NCBI GenBank assembly: GCA_003488145.1
Contig: DNMQ01000453.1
Location: 1 to 13,333 of the forward strand
Length of the DNA stretch: 13,333 nucleotides
Direction: 5' to 3'
Source: Pseudomonas sp.
GTDB taxonomy: Bacteria; Pseudomonadota; Gammaproteobacteria; Pseudomonadales; Pseudomonadaceae
The notes beneath the pieces are model-generated. The model searched no databases and had not been told where the DNA came from. It saw only the letters and a program-made list of their open reading frames with translations. Made by a program: the position numbers and the translations under genes. Positions 1 to 11,392 of the stretch are shown one piece after another. How positions within the stretch are numbered: position 1 is the stretch's first letter; every line of letters starts with the position of its first letter.

Positions 1-2
1 TG

Positions 3-1862
3 AAGATCAAGATCAACGAAGGCTCGGTGGCGGCGATCAAGCACGTCAATATCGTGGGCAATTCTGTCTTCGCGGACGAAGATCTGGTGGATCTGTTCGA
101 GCTGAAGACCACAAACTGGCTGTCGTTCTTCCGCAACGACGACAAGTACGCGCGTGAAAAGCTCTCCGGTGACCTGGAACGCCTGCGCTCGTATTACCTG
201 GATCGCGGTTACATCAACATGGATATCACCTCGACCCAGGTATCCATAACGCCAGACAAGAAGCACGTCTATGTCACCGTGAACATCGACGAAGGCGAGC
301 GCTATACCGTGCGCGATGTCAAGCTGAGCGGTGATCTCAAGGTTCCGCAGGAAGAGATCGAGGCGCTGTTGCTGGCAAAAGAAGGTCAGGTGTTCTCGCG
401 CAAGGTGATGACCACCACCTCCGAGCTGATTACACGGCGCTTGGGTAACGAAGGCTATACCTTTGCCAACGTCAACGGTGTTCCTGAAGCTCACGACGAA
501 GACAATACGGTGTCGATCACGTTCGTCGTCGATCCGGGTAAGCGTGCGTACGTCAATCGCGTCAATTTCCGCGGGAATACCAAGACCGAAGATGAAGTGC
601 TGCGTCGCGAGATGCGCCAGATGGAAGGTGGTTGGGCGTCGACCTATTTGATCGACCAATCCAAGACTCGTCTCGAGCGCCTGGGCTTCTTCAAGGAAGT
701 GAACGTAGAAACGCCGCAGGTGCCAGGTACGGACGACCAGATCGACGTCAACTACAGCGTCGAGGAGCAACCGTCCGGTTCGATCATGGCCAGCATCGGT
801 TTTGCGCAAAACGCAGGCCTGATTCTGGGTGGCTCCATCAGCCAGAACAACTTCCTCGGTACCGGGAACCGGGTCTCCCTGGGCTTGACTCGCAGCGAAT
901 ACCAGACGCGTTACAACTTCGGTTTCGTCGACCCCTACTGGACCGAAGACGGTGTCAGCCTGGGGTATAACGCCTTCTATCGCACCACCGATTACGACGA
1001 ACTCGATTACGACGTTTCCAGTTATTCGGTGGATAGCCTTGGTGGCGGCATCAACATCGGCTACCCGATCAGCGAGACGTCTCGACTGTCATTCGGCCTG
1101 ACTGTGCAGCAGGATGATCTTGATACTGGCCGTTATACCGTGGACGAGATCTTCGACTTCATGGAGGAGGAGGGCGACAGCTTCCTCAACTTCAAGGCAT
1201 CTGCAGGTTGGTCCGAGTCGACCCTCAATCGCGGCGTGCTCGCAACTCGCGGCCATTCGCAGAGCCTGGTATTCGAAAGTACTATTCCGGGTAGCGACCT
1301 GTCTTTCTACAAACTCGACTACAACGGCCAGCTGTTCGTACCGATGAGCAAGGATTACACCCTGCGCATGCATACGCGCCTGGGTTACGGGGACGCCTAT
1401 GGCTCGACCTCGAGCCTGCCGTTCTACGAGCATTACTATGCCGGCGGCTTCAATTCGGTACGCGGCTTCGAGGATAGCAGCCTCGGCCCTCGTAGCACGC
1501 CGAGTGACGGGTCGCGCCCAGGCACCATCGCCGACCCGGATCAGGATCCTCTGCCGTTCGGTGGTAACGTACTCATCCAGGGGGGCTTGGAAGTGCTGTT
1601 CCCCATGCCGTTCGTTAAGGATCAGCGCTCGCTGCGTACCTCGGTGTTCTGGGACGTAGGTAATGTGTACAACACCAATTGCCCAACAGAGTCGAGTAAT
1701 TGCAGCGATATCGACTTCGGCGATATGGCCAGCTCGGTGGGTGTCGGTCTGACCTGGATTACCGCAATGGGCCCGCTGAGCTTCAGTCTGGCAATGCCGG
1801 TGGTCAAGCCGGACGAAGCCGATACTCAGGTATTCCAGTTCTCGCTGGGACAAACGTTCTAA
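3..1862 (+). CDS. bamA: BamA, outer-membrane protein assembly factor (5' end cut off by the window)
   Basis: BamA is the central outer-membrane subunit of the BAM complex, which folds and inserts beta-barrel proteins. The reading frame is open from base 3 with no start, so the gene begins upstream; about 619 codons are present. The visible protein starts at POTRA domain 3 (IKHVNIVGN, LRSYYLDRGY), followed by POTRA 4 (about bases 300-540) and POTRA 5 (about 541-765). The 16-strand barrel follows, from roughly base 777. Diagnostic features are the loop-6 VRGF motif (bases 1458-1469) inside GGFNSVRGFEDSSLGPRS, and a C-terminal beta-signal ending in FSLGQTF with a terminal Phe. The signal peptide and POTRA 1-2 lie outside the window. 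Two cysteines (codons at 1680 and 1701) sit in a predicted late surface loop. The gene ends 48 nt before skp, as in the usual bamA-skp-lpxD order. Identification is very secure. Confidence 0.97.
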   Translation, partial: KIKINEGSVAAIKHVNIVGNSVFADEDLVDLFELKTTNWLSFFRNDDKYAREKLSGDLERLRSYYLDRGYINMDITSTQVSITPDKKHVYVTVNIDEGERYTVRDVKLSGDLKVPQEEIEALLLAKEGQVFSRKVMTTTSELITRRLGNEGYTFANVNGVPEAHDEDNTVSITFVVDPGKRAYVNRVNFRGNTKTEDEVLRREMRQMEGGWASTYLIDQSKTRLERLGFFKEVNVETPQVPGTDDQIDVNYSVEEQPSGSIMASIGFAQNAGLILGGSISQNNFLGTGNRVSLGLTRSEYQTRYNFGFVDPYWTEDGVSLGYNAFYRTTDYDELDYDVSSYSVDSLGGGINIGYPISETSRLSFGLTVQQDDLDTGRYTVDEIFDFMEEEGDSFLNFKASAGWSESTLNRGVLATRGHSQSLVFESTIPGSDLSFYKLDYNGQLFVPMSKDYTLRMHTRLGYGDAYGSTSSLPFYEHYYAGGFNSVRGFEDSSLGPRSTPSDGSRPGTIADPDQDPLPFGGNVLIQGGLEVLFPMPFVKDQRSLRTSVFWDVGNVYNTNCPTESSNCSDIDFGDMASSVGVGLTWITAMGPLSFSLAMPVVKPDEADTQVFQFSLGQTF

Positions 1863-1894
1863 CATTGCGGCGTGATGCCTCAGTGCTTTCTTTC

Positions 1895-1899
1895 AGGAG
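1895..1899 (+). promoter_or_regulatory. Ribosome binding site for skp
   Basis: AGGAG lies 11 nt upstream of the GTG at 1911. It supports that GTG as the skp start rather than the in-frame ATG at 1872, which would put 13 unrelated residues before the signal peptide. Confidence 0.6.
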
Positions 1900-1910
1900 T
1901 GGTGTTTACC

Positions 1911-2414
1911 GTGCGTAAGTTGACTCAACTGTTTCTCGTCGTTGCCGCGCTGGTAGCGACCCCAGCATTTGCCGAAATGAAGATCGCCGTCATGAACTAT
2001 CAGATGGCGCTGCTTGAGTCGGATGCGGCCAAACGTTACGCGGTCGACGCGGAGAAGAAGTTCGGCCCCCAACTGAGCAAGCTGAAAACACTCGAAAGCG
2101 ACGCCAAGCGTATTCAGGATCGCCTGGTCAAGGACGGCGACAAGATGCAGCAGGCCGAGCGTGAACGTCTGGAACTCGAATTCAAGCAAAAGGCCCGTGA
2201 CTTCCAGTTCCAGTCCAAGGAATTGAACGAGGCAAAGGCTGTGGCGGATCGGGACATGCTCAAGCAGCTCAAGCCGAAGCTTGATCAGGCTGTCGAAGAA
2301 GTCATCAAGAAGGGCAACTACGACCTGGTGTTCGAGCGTGGTGCCGTGGTGGATGTCAAACCGCAGTTCGATATCACCCGCCAGGTCATCGAGCGCATGA
2401 ATCAGCTGCGCTGA
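1911..2414 (+). CDS. skp: Skp/OmpH family periplasmic chaperone
   Basis: Skp is a trimeric periplasmic chaperone that holds unfolded outer-membrane proteins on their way to the BAM complex. The chosen start is GTG at 1911, giving 167 residues, close to the usual family length. This start gives a clean Sec signal peptide: RKLTQ, a hydrophobic run [12 protein letters not shown], then an AFA cleavage site after about residue 21, leaving a mature protein beginning [10 protein letters not shown]. The middle is highly charged and heptad-like ([19 protein letters not shown] onward), which fits the coiled-coil tentacles of the family. The end ([20 protein letters not shown]) matches the returning body strand and helix. 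An in-frame ATG at 1872 would extend the protein by 13 residues but has no Shine-Dalgarno and spoils the signal peptide. The gene follows bamA by 48 nt and precedes lpxD by 1 nt, so cotranscription is likely. Confidence 0.93.
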   Translation: MRKLTQLFLVVAALVATPAFAEMKIAVMNYQMALLESDAAKRYAVDAEKKFGPQLSKLKTLESDAKRIQDRLVKDGDKMQQAERERLELEFKQKARDFQFQSKELNEAKAVADRDMLKQLKPKLDQAVEEVIKKGNYDLVFERGAVVDVKPQFDITRQVIERMNQLR

Positions 2415-2415
2415 T

Positions 2416-3474
2416 ATGGCAGGCGCAGTCTATACACTCGGCCAGCTGGCCGAGGAACTGGGTGGCACCCTGCGCGGCGATGCTGACCAGACTATTAGCG
2501 GGCTCGCTACCCTGCAGGAGGCGGGCCCGGCGCATTTGAGCTTCCTTGCCAATGCTCAGTATCGCAAGTACCTGTCGACCACCCAGGCCGCCGCGGTGTT
2601 GTTGGCTCCCGCTGATGCTGAAGGTTACGAAGGCGCGGCAATTGTCGTTAGCGACCCCTATCTGGCTTATGCGCGCGCGTCGCACCTGTTCGAGACTCGA
2701 CCGGTAGCGAATAGCGGCATTCACCCGACGGCGGTGGTCGCTGCCGATGCTTATGTAGATTCGTCGGCCAGCATTGGTCCCTATGTGGTGATCGAGTCCG
2801 GCGCAACCATCGAGGCGGATGTGGTGATCGGTGCGCAGTCATTCGTCGGCGCCCGTAGCCGAATCGGCGCTGGCGGGCGACTCGCACCGCGAGTCACGCT
2901 TTATCACGACGTGCAGATCGGTGAGCGCGTGGTGATCCAGTCCGGTGCCGTGATCGGTGGTGAGGGGTTCGGCTTCGCCAAGGAAAAAGGTGCCTGGCAG
3001 AAGATCGCTCAAATCGGCGGTGTGCGTATCGGGGATGATGTGGAAATTGGCTCGAATACCACCATCGACCGCGGCGCCCTTTCCGATACGCTGATTGGCA
3101 ACGGCGTGAAGCTAGATAATCAGATCATGATCGCGCACAACGTGCAGATCGGTGACAACACGGCGATGGCTGGCTGTGCCGGCATCTCCGGTAGCACCAA
3201 GATCGGACGCAATTGCATGATCGCCGGTGGCGTCGGCATGGTTGGGCACATCGAAGTGTGCGACAACGTGTTCGTGACGGGTATGACGATGGTCACGCGC
3301 TCGATCACGGAACCCGGAAGCTACTCCTCGGGCACGGCGATGCAGAATGCTGCCGATTGGAGAAAGAGTGCGGCGCGTATTCGTCAGTTGGATGACATGG
3401 CTCGCCGGCTGCAACAGCTGGAGAAAAGCCTGGCTACCGTGACTCAGGGTCAGAATCCGGCTTCTGATGCCTGA
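2416..3474 (+). CDS. lpxD: LpxD, UDP-3-O-(3-hydroxyacyl)glucosamine N-acyltransferase
   Basis: LpxD catalyses the third step of lipid A synthesis: transfer of a 3-hydroxyacyl chain from ACP to the 2-amino group of UDP-3-O-acylglucosamine, in the cytoplasm. The 352-residue length is typical. An N-terminal uridine-binding domain (about 1-100, with [25 protein letters not shown] split across it) is followed by many left-handed beta-helix hexapeptide repeats (about 105-315). The C-terminal helix is charged ([26 protein letters not shown]) and usually contacts ACP. The catalytic His is His241 in [10 protein letters not shown], equivalent to E. coli His239. The ATG lies one base after the skp stop and has no strong Shine-Dalgarno, so translational coupling to skp is likely. 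A 103-nt gap separates it from fabZ. Confidence 0.97.
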   Translation: MAGAVYTLGQLAEELGGTLRGDADQTISGLATLQEAGPAHLSFLANAQYRKYLSTTQAAAVLLAPADAEGYEGAAIVVSDPYLAYARASHLFETRPVANSGIHPTAVVAADAYVDSSASIGPYVVIESGATIEADVVIGAQSFVGARSRIGAGGRLAPRVTLYHDVQIGERVVIQSGAVIGGEGFGFAKEKGAWQKIAQIGGVRIGDDVEIGSNTTIDRGALSDTLIGNGVKLDNQIMIAHNVQIGDNTAMAGCAGISGSTKIGRNCMIAGGVGMVGHIEVCDNVFVTGMTMVTRSITEPGSYSSGTAMQNAADWRKSAARIRQLDDMARRLQQLEKSLATVTQGQNPASDA

Positions 3475-3577
3475 GCTTACCGTCTGATCCGGTTTTTTTC
3501 GGGGTTAATGCCTGTCAGTGCTCGCGCGGGCTTTCAGCGCAGGCGGCCCTATACTTTTTTACAGGCTCTTTCCTGAC
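3475..3577 (+). promoter_or_regulatory. lpxD-fabZ intergenic gap with weak terminator-like and promoter-like elements
   Basis: This is the only sizeable gap inside the skp-to-rnhB run. It holds a 4-bp stem (ACCG 3479-3482 with CGGT 3490-3493) followed directly by a run of seven T (3493-3499), resembling a feeble intrinsic terminator. Further on, TATACT at 3550-3555 matches five of six bases of a sigma-70 -10 box, but I see no good -35 at 16-18 nt spacing. Both readings are weak. Confidence 0.25.
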
Positions 3578-4018
3578 ATGATGGATATCAACGAGATTCG
3601 CGAATATTTGCCTCACCGCTACCCGTTCCTGCTGGTGGACCGTGTGACGGAGATGGACGTCGAGGCCAAGCGGGTTCGTGCCTACAAGAACGTGACCATC
3701 AACGAACCGTTCTTCAATGGGCATTTTCCACAGCATCCGATCATGCCAGGCGTGCTGATCATCGAAGCCATGGCGCAGGCGGCCGGTCTGCTTGGTTTCA
3801 AGATGATGGGCGTCAAGCCAGCCGATGGCACGCTTTACTATTTCGTCGGCTCTGACAAGCTGCGCTTCCGTCAGCCGGTGGTTCCGGGCGATCAGTTGGT
3901 CCTGGAAGCTTCCTTCATCAGCGCCAAACGCGGCATCTGGAAGTTCGATTGTCGTGCCAGCGTCGAGGGCAAGCCGGTCTGCTCGGCAGAAATCATCTGC
4001 GCGGAACAGAAGATATGA
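3578..4018 (+). CDS. fabZ: FabZ, 3-hydroxyacyl-[acyl-carrier-protein] dehydratase
   Basis: FabZ dehydrates 3-hydroxyacyl-ACP to trans-2-enoyl-ACP in the cytosolic type II fatty acid cycle. It uses the same 3-hydroxyacyl-ACP intermediates that LpxA and LpxD consume. The product is 146 residues from ATG at 3578 ([20 protein letters not shown]), the normal family length and N-terminus; the frame stays open upstream to 3518, but that extension looks non-coding. A second ATG at 3581 cannot be excluded. It is a single hot-dog fold with the catalytic pair His49 (NGHFP) and Glu63 ([12 protein letters not shown]), plus the [19 protein letters not shown] strand region. The stop overlaps the lpxA start as ATGA (4015-4018), implying coupled translation that ties fatty acid and lipid A enzyme levels. 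Confidence 0.97.
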   Translation: MMDINEIREYLPHRYPFLLVDRVTEMDVEAKRVRAYKNVTINEPFFNGHFPQHPIMPGVLIIEAMAQAAGLLGFKMMGVKPADGTLYYFVGSDKLRFRQPVVPGDQLVLEASFISAKRGIWKFDCRASVEGKPVCSAEIICAEQKI

Positions 4019-4791
4019 GTTTGATCGACCCTCGCGCCATCATCGACCCTGCGGCTCGCTTGGCGGATGACGTCCAGGTCGGCCCATGGTCGATCATTGG
4101 TCCGGACGTCGAAATTGGCGAGGGTACGGTGATCGCGTCGCATGTGGTCATCAAAGGGCCGACCCGTATCGGTCGGCACAATCGCATCTATCAGTTCTCC
4201 TCGGTTGGCGAAGATACGCCGGATCTGAAGTACAAGGGTGAGCCGACGCGCCTGGTGATTGGCGATCACAACGTGATTCGCGAGGGGGTCACCATCCATC
4301 GCGGCACCGTGCAGGATCGCTCCGAAACCACCCTCGGTGATCACAACCTGATCATGGCTTATGCTCACATCGGCCACGACAGCGTGATCGCCAATCATTG
4401 CATTCTGGTCAACAACACCGCGCTGGCCGGTCACGTCCATGTGGGCGACTGGGCCATTCTCTCCGGTTACACCCTGGTGCATCAGTTCTGCCATATCGGC
4501 GCTCATAGTTTTTCCGGCATGGGCACGGCGATCGGCAAGGATGTACCGGCGTTTGTCACCGTGTTCGGCAATCCGGCTGAGGCGCGCAGCATGAACTTCG
4601 AGGGCATGCGTCGTCGTGGCTTCAGCGCCGAAGCCGTTCACGCCCTGCGCAACGCTTACAAGGTCGTCTACCGCAAGGGGTTGACCGTGGAGGCCGCACT
4701 CACCGAGCTGGCCGAAAGTGCAGCGGCATTCCCCGAGGTTGCGATCTTCCGCGACTCGATCCAGGCTTCAACTCGTGGGATCACCCGCTGA
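4015..4791 (+). CDS. lpxA: LpxA, UDP-N-acetylglucosamine O-acyltransferase
   Basis: LpxA performs the first step of lipid A synthesis, moving a 3-hydroxyacyl chain from ACP to the 3-OH of UDP-GlcNAc. The ATG at 4015 overlaps the fabZ stop and gives 258 residues, a length I recall for Pseudomonas LpxA. The N-terminal two-thirds is a left-handed beta-helix of hexapeptide repeats ([19 protein letters not shown] and following); the last 70 or so residues form the helical C-terminal domain ([18 protein letters not shown]). The catalytic His is His121 in [12 protein letters not shown], equivalent to E. coli His125. Residue 169 (FSGMG) is Met where E. coli has Gly173. In P. aeruginosa this Met is the known hydrocarbon ruler that limits the chain to C10, so a C10 preference is predicted here. 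lpxB follows after one base. Confidence 0.97.
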   Translation: MSLIDPRAIIDPAARLADDVQVGPWSIIGPDVEIGEGTVIASHVVIKGPTRIGRHNRIYQFSSVGEDTPDLKYKGEPTRLVIGDHNVIREGVTIHRGTVQDRSETTLGDHNLIMAYAHIGHDSVIANHCILVNNTALAGHVHVGDWAILSGYTLVHQFCHIGAHSFSGMGTAIGKDVPAFVTVFGNPAEARSMNFEGMRRRGFSAEAVHALRNAYKVVYRKGLTVEAALTELAESAAAFPEVAIFRDSIQASTRGITR

Positions 4792-4792
4792 G

Positions 4793-5926
4793 ATGAACCG
4801 GCCGCTCAGGGTTGCCTTGGTAGCCGGGGAGTCCTCCGGTGACATCCTTGGTGCGGGCCTGATGCAGGCGCTGAAGGCTCAGCACGCGAATGTCGAATTC
4901 ATCGGGGTCGGCGGCTCGCGCATGCAGGCCGAAGGGTTGCAGTCGTACTTTCCGCTCGAGCGTCTGGCAGTGATGGGTCTGGTCGAAGTGCTCGGTCGTT
5001 TGCCGGAGCTGCTGGCCCGCCGCAAACGCCTGGTGGACACGCTGATCCAGCAGCGGCCGGATGTATTCATCGGCATCGACGCGCCGGACTTCAATCTCGG
5101 GCTTGAGCTCAAGCTGCGCCGGGCCGGAATCAAGACCGTGCACTACGTCAGTCCGTCAGTCTGGGCCTGGCGTCAGAAGCGGGTACTGAAGATCCGTGAC
5201 GCCTGCGATCTGATGCTCACGCTGTTTCCGTTCGAGGCCAGGTTCTACGACGAGCACCAGGTACCGGTTCGCTTCGTCGGTCATCCCCTGGCTGATGCCA
5301 TTCCGCTTTGCGCCGATCGTGCCGCGGCACGGCAAGCGCTCGGATTGCCAGCGGATGGCCTGGTCGTCGCGCTGATGCCCGGTAGCAGGGGCGGCGAAGT
5401 CGCTCGACTGGGGGATCTGTTCCTTTCCGCTGCCGAGCGGTTGCGCGCCATGCGTCCCGGGATTCGTTTTGTCATGCCTTGCGCCAGCCCCGAGCGGCGG
5501 CTGCAGCTTGAGCAGATGCTGGTTACGCGTGATTTGCCGCTGACCCTGCTCGATGGCCGGTCCCATGAGGCATTGGCCGCCTGCAACGCCGTGTTGATTG
5601 CTTCCGGTACGGCAACGCTTGAGGCGCTGTTGTTCAAACGTCCTATGGTGGTGGCCTACAGCGTAGCGCCAATGACCTACCGCATCCTCCGGCGGCTGGT
5701 GAAGAGCCCCTATGTTGCGCTTCCCAACCTGCTGGCCCAGCGTCTGCTGGTTCCCGAGTTGCTGCAGGACGCCGCTACCCCCGAAGCGCTTGCGCAGTCT
5801 CTGTCGCCACTGCTGGACGATGGTGACGTGCAGACCGAAGGGTTCGACAGTATTCATCGCACCCTGCGTTGCGATGCGTCGAGTCAGGCCGCCGATGCCG
5901 TGTTGCGCCTGGTTGGAGTTCGTTGA
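4793..5926 (+). CDS. lpxB: LpxB, lipid A disaccharide synthase
   Basis: LpxB is a GT19 glycosyltransferase that joins UDP-2,3-diacylglucosamine to 2,3-diacylglucosamine-1-phosphate (lipid X) to form the beta-1,6 disaccharide at the inner face of the cytoplasmic membrane. The ATG at 4793 follows the lpxA stop by one base and gives 377 residues, the usual size. Motifs include the N-terminal VAGESSGD (about residues 10-17), [10 protein letters not shown] (Asp96 and Asp99, in the region of the E. coli catalytic Asp), [14 protein letters not shown] (117-130), [18 protein letters not shown] and [19 protein letters not shown] near the nucleotide-sugar site. An upstream in-frame ATG inside lpxA is not credible. 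The stop shares bases with the rnhB start (TGATG). Confidence 0.97.
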   Translation: MNRPLRVALVAGESSGDILGAGLMQALKAQHANVEFIGVGGSRMQAEGLQSYFPLERLAVMGLVEVLGRLPELLARRKRLVDTLIQQRPDVFIGIDAPDFNLGLELKLRRAGIKTVHYVSPSVWAWRQKRVLKIRDACDLMLTLFPFEARFYDEHQVPVRFVGHPLADAIPLCADRAAARQALGLPADGLVVALMPGSRGGEVARLGDLFLSAAERLRAMRPGIRFVMPCASPERRLQLEQMLVTRDLPLTLLDGRSHEALAACNAVLIASGTATLEALLFKRPMVVAYSVAPMTYRILRRLVKSPYVALPNLLAQRLLVPELLQDAATPEALAQSLSPLLDDGDVQTEGFDSIHRTLRCDASSQAADAVLRLVGVR

Positions 5927-6564
5927 TGCAGTTCGGACTCGATTTCAATCTGGTCGAAGAGCTGGTTGCCGGCGTCGACGAGGTCGGGCGCGGGCCGCTG
6001 TGTGGTCCTGTAGTGACCGCCGCAGTGATCCTCGATCCGGCGCGTCCGATCGAAGGCCTCAACGACTCGAAAAAGCTGAGCGAAGCCCGTCGTGAAGCGT
6101 TGTTCGACGAGATCTGCGCAAAGGCGGTGGCATGGTGCATTGCCCGAGCCGAGGTCGAAGAGATCGATCAACTGAATATCCTTCACGCCACGATGCTCGC
6201 CATGCAGCGTGCGGTTGATGGACTGAGTGTCACGCCGCGGCTGGCACTCATCGATGGCAATCGGTGCCCTCAGCTGAATGTGCCCAGCGCACCGGTGATC
6301 CAGGGCGACGGTCAGGTGCCGGCTATCGCTGCGGCATCCATCCTGGCCAAGGTCAGTCGTGACCGCGAAATGCAGGCTCTGGATCTCTGCTATCCGGGTT
6401 ATGGGCTGGCCGGGCACAAGGGTTATCCGACTCCAAGCCATCTGGAGGCGCTTCGTCGGCTAGGGCCAACGCCCATTCATCGGCGCTCTTTCGCCCCCGT
6501 GCGTACGCTGCTTGAGCAGGCAGTTGTCGAGACCGACATCCCGGCCAGCGTGCTGCTGGTCTAG
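5926..6564 (+). CDS. rnhB: RnhB, ribonuclease HII
   Basis: RNase HII cleaves RNA in RNA-DNA hybrids and incises at single ribonucleotides left in DNA, starting ribonucleotide excision repair. The ATG at 5926 overlaps the lpxB stop and gives 212 residues. All four acidic catalytic residues are present: Asp18 and Glu19 in [15 protein letters not shown], Asp110 in LIDGNRCP, and Asp128 in VIQGDGQVP. Their spacing matches E. coli Asp16, Glu17, Asp108 and Asp126. [16 protein letters not shown] and [18 protein letters not shown] are further family hallmarks. The C-terminus runs about a dozen residues longer than E. coli RnhB ([10 protein letters not shown]), a minor difference. The overlap with lpxB suggests the same transcript. 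A 155-nt gap follows before dnaE. Confidence 0.97.
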   Translation: MQFGLDFNLVEELVAGVDEVGRGPLCGPVVTAAVILDPARPIEGLNDSKKLSEARREALFDEICAKAVAWCIARAEVEEIDQLNILHATMLAMQRAVDGLSVTPRLALIDGNRCPQLNVPSAPVIQGDGQVPAIAAASILAKVSRDREMQALDLCYPGYGLAGHKGYPTPSHLEALRRLGPTPIHRRSFAPVRTLLEQAVVETDIPASVLLV

Positions 6565-6652
6565 CTGGTAACTGTATGCGGGCCAGCCAGGTGCTTCATG
6601 AGGTCCTGGGCGGCCGAACACCCTTTTGCCGTGTCGGCTACCGTTAGCGCGG

Positions 6653-6683
6653 TCGCCAGCCCGTCCGTGCTTTCCGGTACAAT
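6653..6683 (+). promoter_or_regulatory. Possible sigma-70 promoter for dnaE
   Basis: TACAAT at 6678-6683 is a good -10 box (five of six), located 37 nt before the dnaE ATG. The best -35 candidate is TCGCCA at 6653-6658 (four of six) with a long 19-nt spacer. The position in a 155-nt gap favours a promoter, but the -35 is poor. Confidence 0.35.
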
Positions 6684-6708
6684 CCCGCGCTTGTCGTTCT
6701 GCCAGCTC

Positions 6709-6712
6709 AAGG
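6709..6712 (+). promoter_or_regulatory. Ribosome binding site for dnaE
   Basis: AAGG sits 7 nt before the ATG at 6720. It supports this start, which gives the expected N-terminus ([19 protein letters not shown]). Confidence 0.55.
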
Positions 6713-6719
6713 TCTGTTC

Positions 6720-10241
<3,522 letters not shown>

Positions 10242-10249
10242 AGGGCCGA

Positions 10250-10283
10250 GGCCCGGAAGGTCGCCGATGGCGCTTTCCGGGTC
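10250..10283 (+). terminator. Stable hairpin just after dnaE
   Basis: CCCGGAA (10252-10258) pairs with TTCCGGG (10275-10281), extended by wobble and GC pairs on both sides. An inner GCC/GGC stem (10263-10265 with 10269-10271) closes a GAT loop. The hairpin starts 8 nt after the dnaE stop. There is no T run after it, so it is a terminator-like or 3'-end-protecting structure rather than a classic intrinsic terminator. Confidence 0.45.
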
Positions 10284-10295
10284 AGGCCCGAACGG

Positions 10296-10311
10296 CCCGG
10301 TGATGACCGGG
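10296..10311 (+). repeat. Perfect 6-bp inverted repeat before accA
   Basis: CCCGGT and ACCGGG flank a GATG tetraloop, forming a GC-rich hairpin 14 nt after the dnaE 3' hairpin. No U tract follows directly. The function is not known. Confidence 0.5.
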
Positions 10312-10321
10312 TCATGGTTCA

Positions 10322-10336
10322 GAACAATTTTTGTTC
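10322..10336 (+). repeat. AT-rich palindrome GAACAATTTTTGTTC before accA
   Basis: Perfect 6-bp arms (GAACAA/TTGTTC) surround TTT. The size and symmetry suit a dimeric repressor operator. It stands out as AT-rich in a GC-rich gap about 90 nt upstream of accA. No regulator can be named from the sequence. Confidence 0.4.
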
Positions 10337-10344
10337 GACCTGAA

Positions 10345-10371
10345 TGCGCCGGTCCCGTAAGGTAAGGCGCA
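10345..10371 (+). repeat. Inverted repeat TGCGCC-N15-GGCGCA in the accA leader
   Basis: Six-base perfect arms (10345-10350 and 10366-10371) with a 15-nt loop, followed by a run of A. It could fold in the accA 5' leader. No regulatory role is established. Confidence 0.35.
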
Positions 10372-10423
10372 AAAAACGGAACAGCCTCCCGGCCGCCTGG
10401 CCGTCGACGCATGACGGATGCCT

Positions 10424-11374
10424 ATGAACCCGAATTTCCTGGATTTCGAACAGCCGATCGCCGACCTGCAAGCCAAGATCGAAGAATTGCGCCTGGTTGG
10501 TAACGACAACTCGCTGAACATCGGCGATGAGATTGCCCGCCTGCAGGACAAGAGCGAATCGCTCACCGAGAGCATTTTCGGCAATCTGACCAGTTGGCAG
10601 ATCGCCCGCCTGGCTCGCCACCCGCAGCGCCCCTACACCCTCGATTACATCAATCACCTGTTCACTGAGTTCGAAGAGCTGCACGGTGATCGCCACTTCT
10701 CCGATGACGCCGCTATCGTAGGCGGTACTGCGCGTCTGGACGGACAGCCGGTGATGATCATCGGTCATCAGAAGGGTCGTGAGGTGCGCGAGAAGGTGCG
10801 CCGTAACTTCGGCATGCCGCGCCCCGAGGGTTACCGCAAGGCGTGCCGTCTGATGGAGATGGCCGAGCGCTTCAGGATGCCGATCCTGACCTTCATCGAC
10901 ACCCCGGGCGCCTATCCGGGTATCGATGCCGAAGAGCGCAACCAGAGCGAGGCAATTGCCTGGAACCTGCGCGTCATGGCACGTCTGAAGACGCCGATCA
11001 TCGCCACCGTGATCGGTGAGGGCGGTTCTGGCGGAGCCCTGGCTATTGGCGTCTGCGACCAGCTGAACATGCTGCAGTATTCCACCTACGCGGTGATTTC
11101 GCCGGAAGGCTGCGCCTCGATTCTCTGGCGCACCGCCGAGAAGGCACCTGAAGCGGCCGAGGCCATGGGTGTGACGGCTGAGCGTCTCAAGGACCTGGGC
11201 ATCGTCGACAAGGTGATCCCGGAGCCTCTGGGCGGCGCCCACCGCAATCCTGCCGTCATGGCTGCGGCCATGCGTGAGCAGCTGAACAGCCAGCTGCATA
11301 TGCTCAAGTCGCTGGATACCGATGCGCTGCTCGCGCGCCGCTATGAGCGCCTGATGAGCTACGGTATCGCCTGA
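10424..11374 (+). CDS. accA: AccA, acetyl-CoA carboxylase carboxyltransferase alpha subunit
   Basis: AccA and AccD form the carboxyltransferase that moves CO2 from biotinylated AccB to acetyl-CoA, making malonyl-CoA for fatty acid synthesis. From ATG at 10424 the product is 316 residues and begins [18 protein letters not shown], the N-terminus I recall for Pseudomonas AccA. An ATG two codons upstream (10418) is equally in frame, and neither has a strong Shine-Dalgarno (GGA at 10416-10418 favours 10424). An N-terminal helical region is followed by the crotonase-like fold ([45 protein letters not shown] at about 197-209, with the oxyanion-hole glycines; [10 protein letters not shown]). The 182-nt leader full of inverted repeats and the strong 3' hairpin suggest that it may be its own regulatory unit, in contrast to the tightly packed lpx genes. 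Confidence 0.96.
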   Translation: MNPNFLDFEQPIADLQAKIEELRLVGNDNSLNIGDEIARLQDKSESLTESIFGNLTSWQIARLARHPQRPYTLDYINHLFTEFEELHGDRHFSDDAAIVGGTARLDGQPVMIIGHQKGREVREKVRRNFGMPRPEGYRKACRLMEMAERFRMPILTFIDTPGAYPGIDAEERNQSEAIAWNLRVMARLKTPIIATVIGEGGSGGALAIGVCDQLNMLQYSTYAVISPEGCASILWRTAEKAPEAAEAMGVTAERLKDLGIVDKVIPEPLGGAHRNPAVMAAAMREQLNSQLHMLKSLDTDALLARRYERLMSYGIA

Positions 11375-11392
11375 TCCGTCACGCCTGATCCG

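Noticed and set aside
1089..1865. 258-codon open frame on the - strand opposite bamA
   Set aside because: Antisense shadow of the BamA barrel with no recognisable motif.
3892..4641. 249-codon open frame on the - strand opposite fabZ/lpxA
   Set aside because: The apparent His- and Asp-rich wording is the complement of the hexapeptide-repeat codons in lpxA.
5156..5857. 233-codon open frame on the - strand opposite lpxB
   Set aside because: Shadow of lpxB; Gln/Gly/His-rich low-information protein without start signals.
10331..10363. Possible accA promoter (TTGTTC with TAAGGT)
   Set aside because: The spacer would be 21 nt and the -10 is poor; not good enough to list as a promoter.
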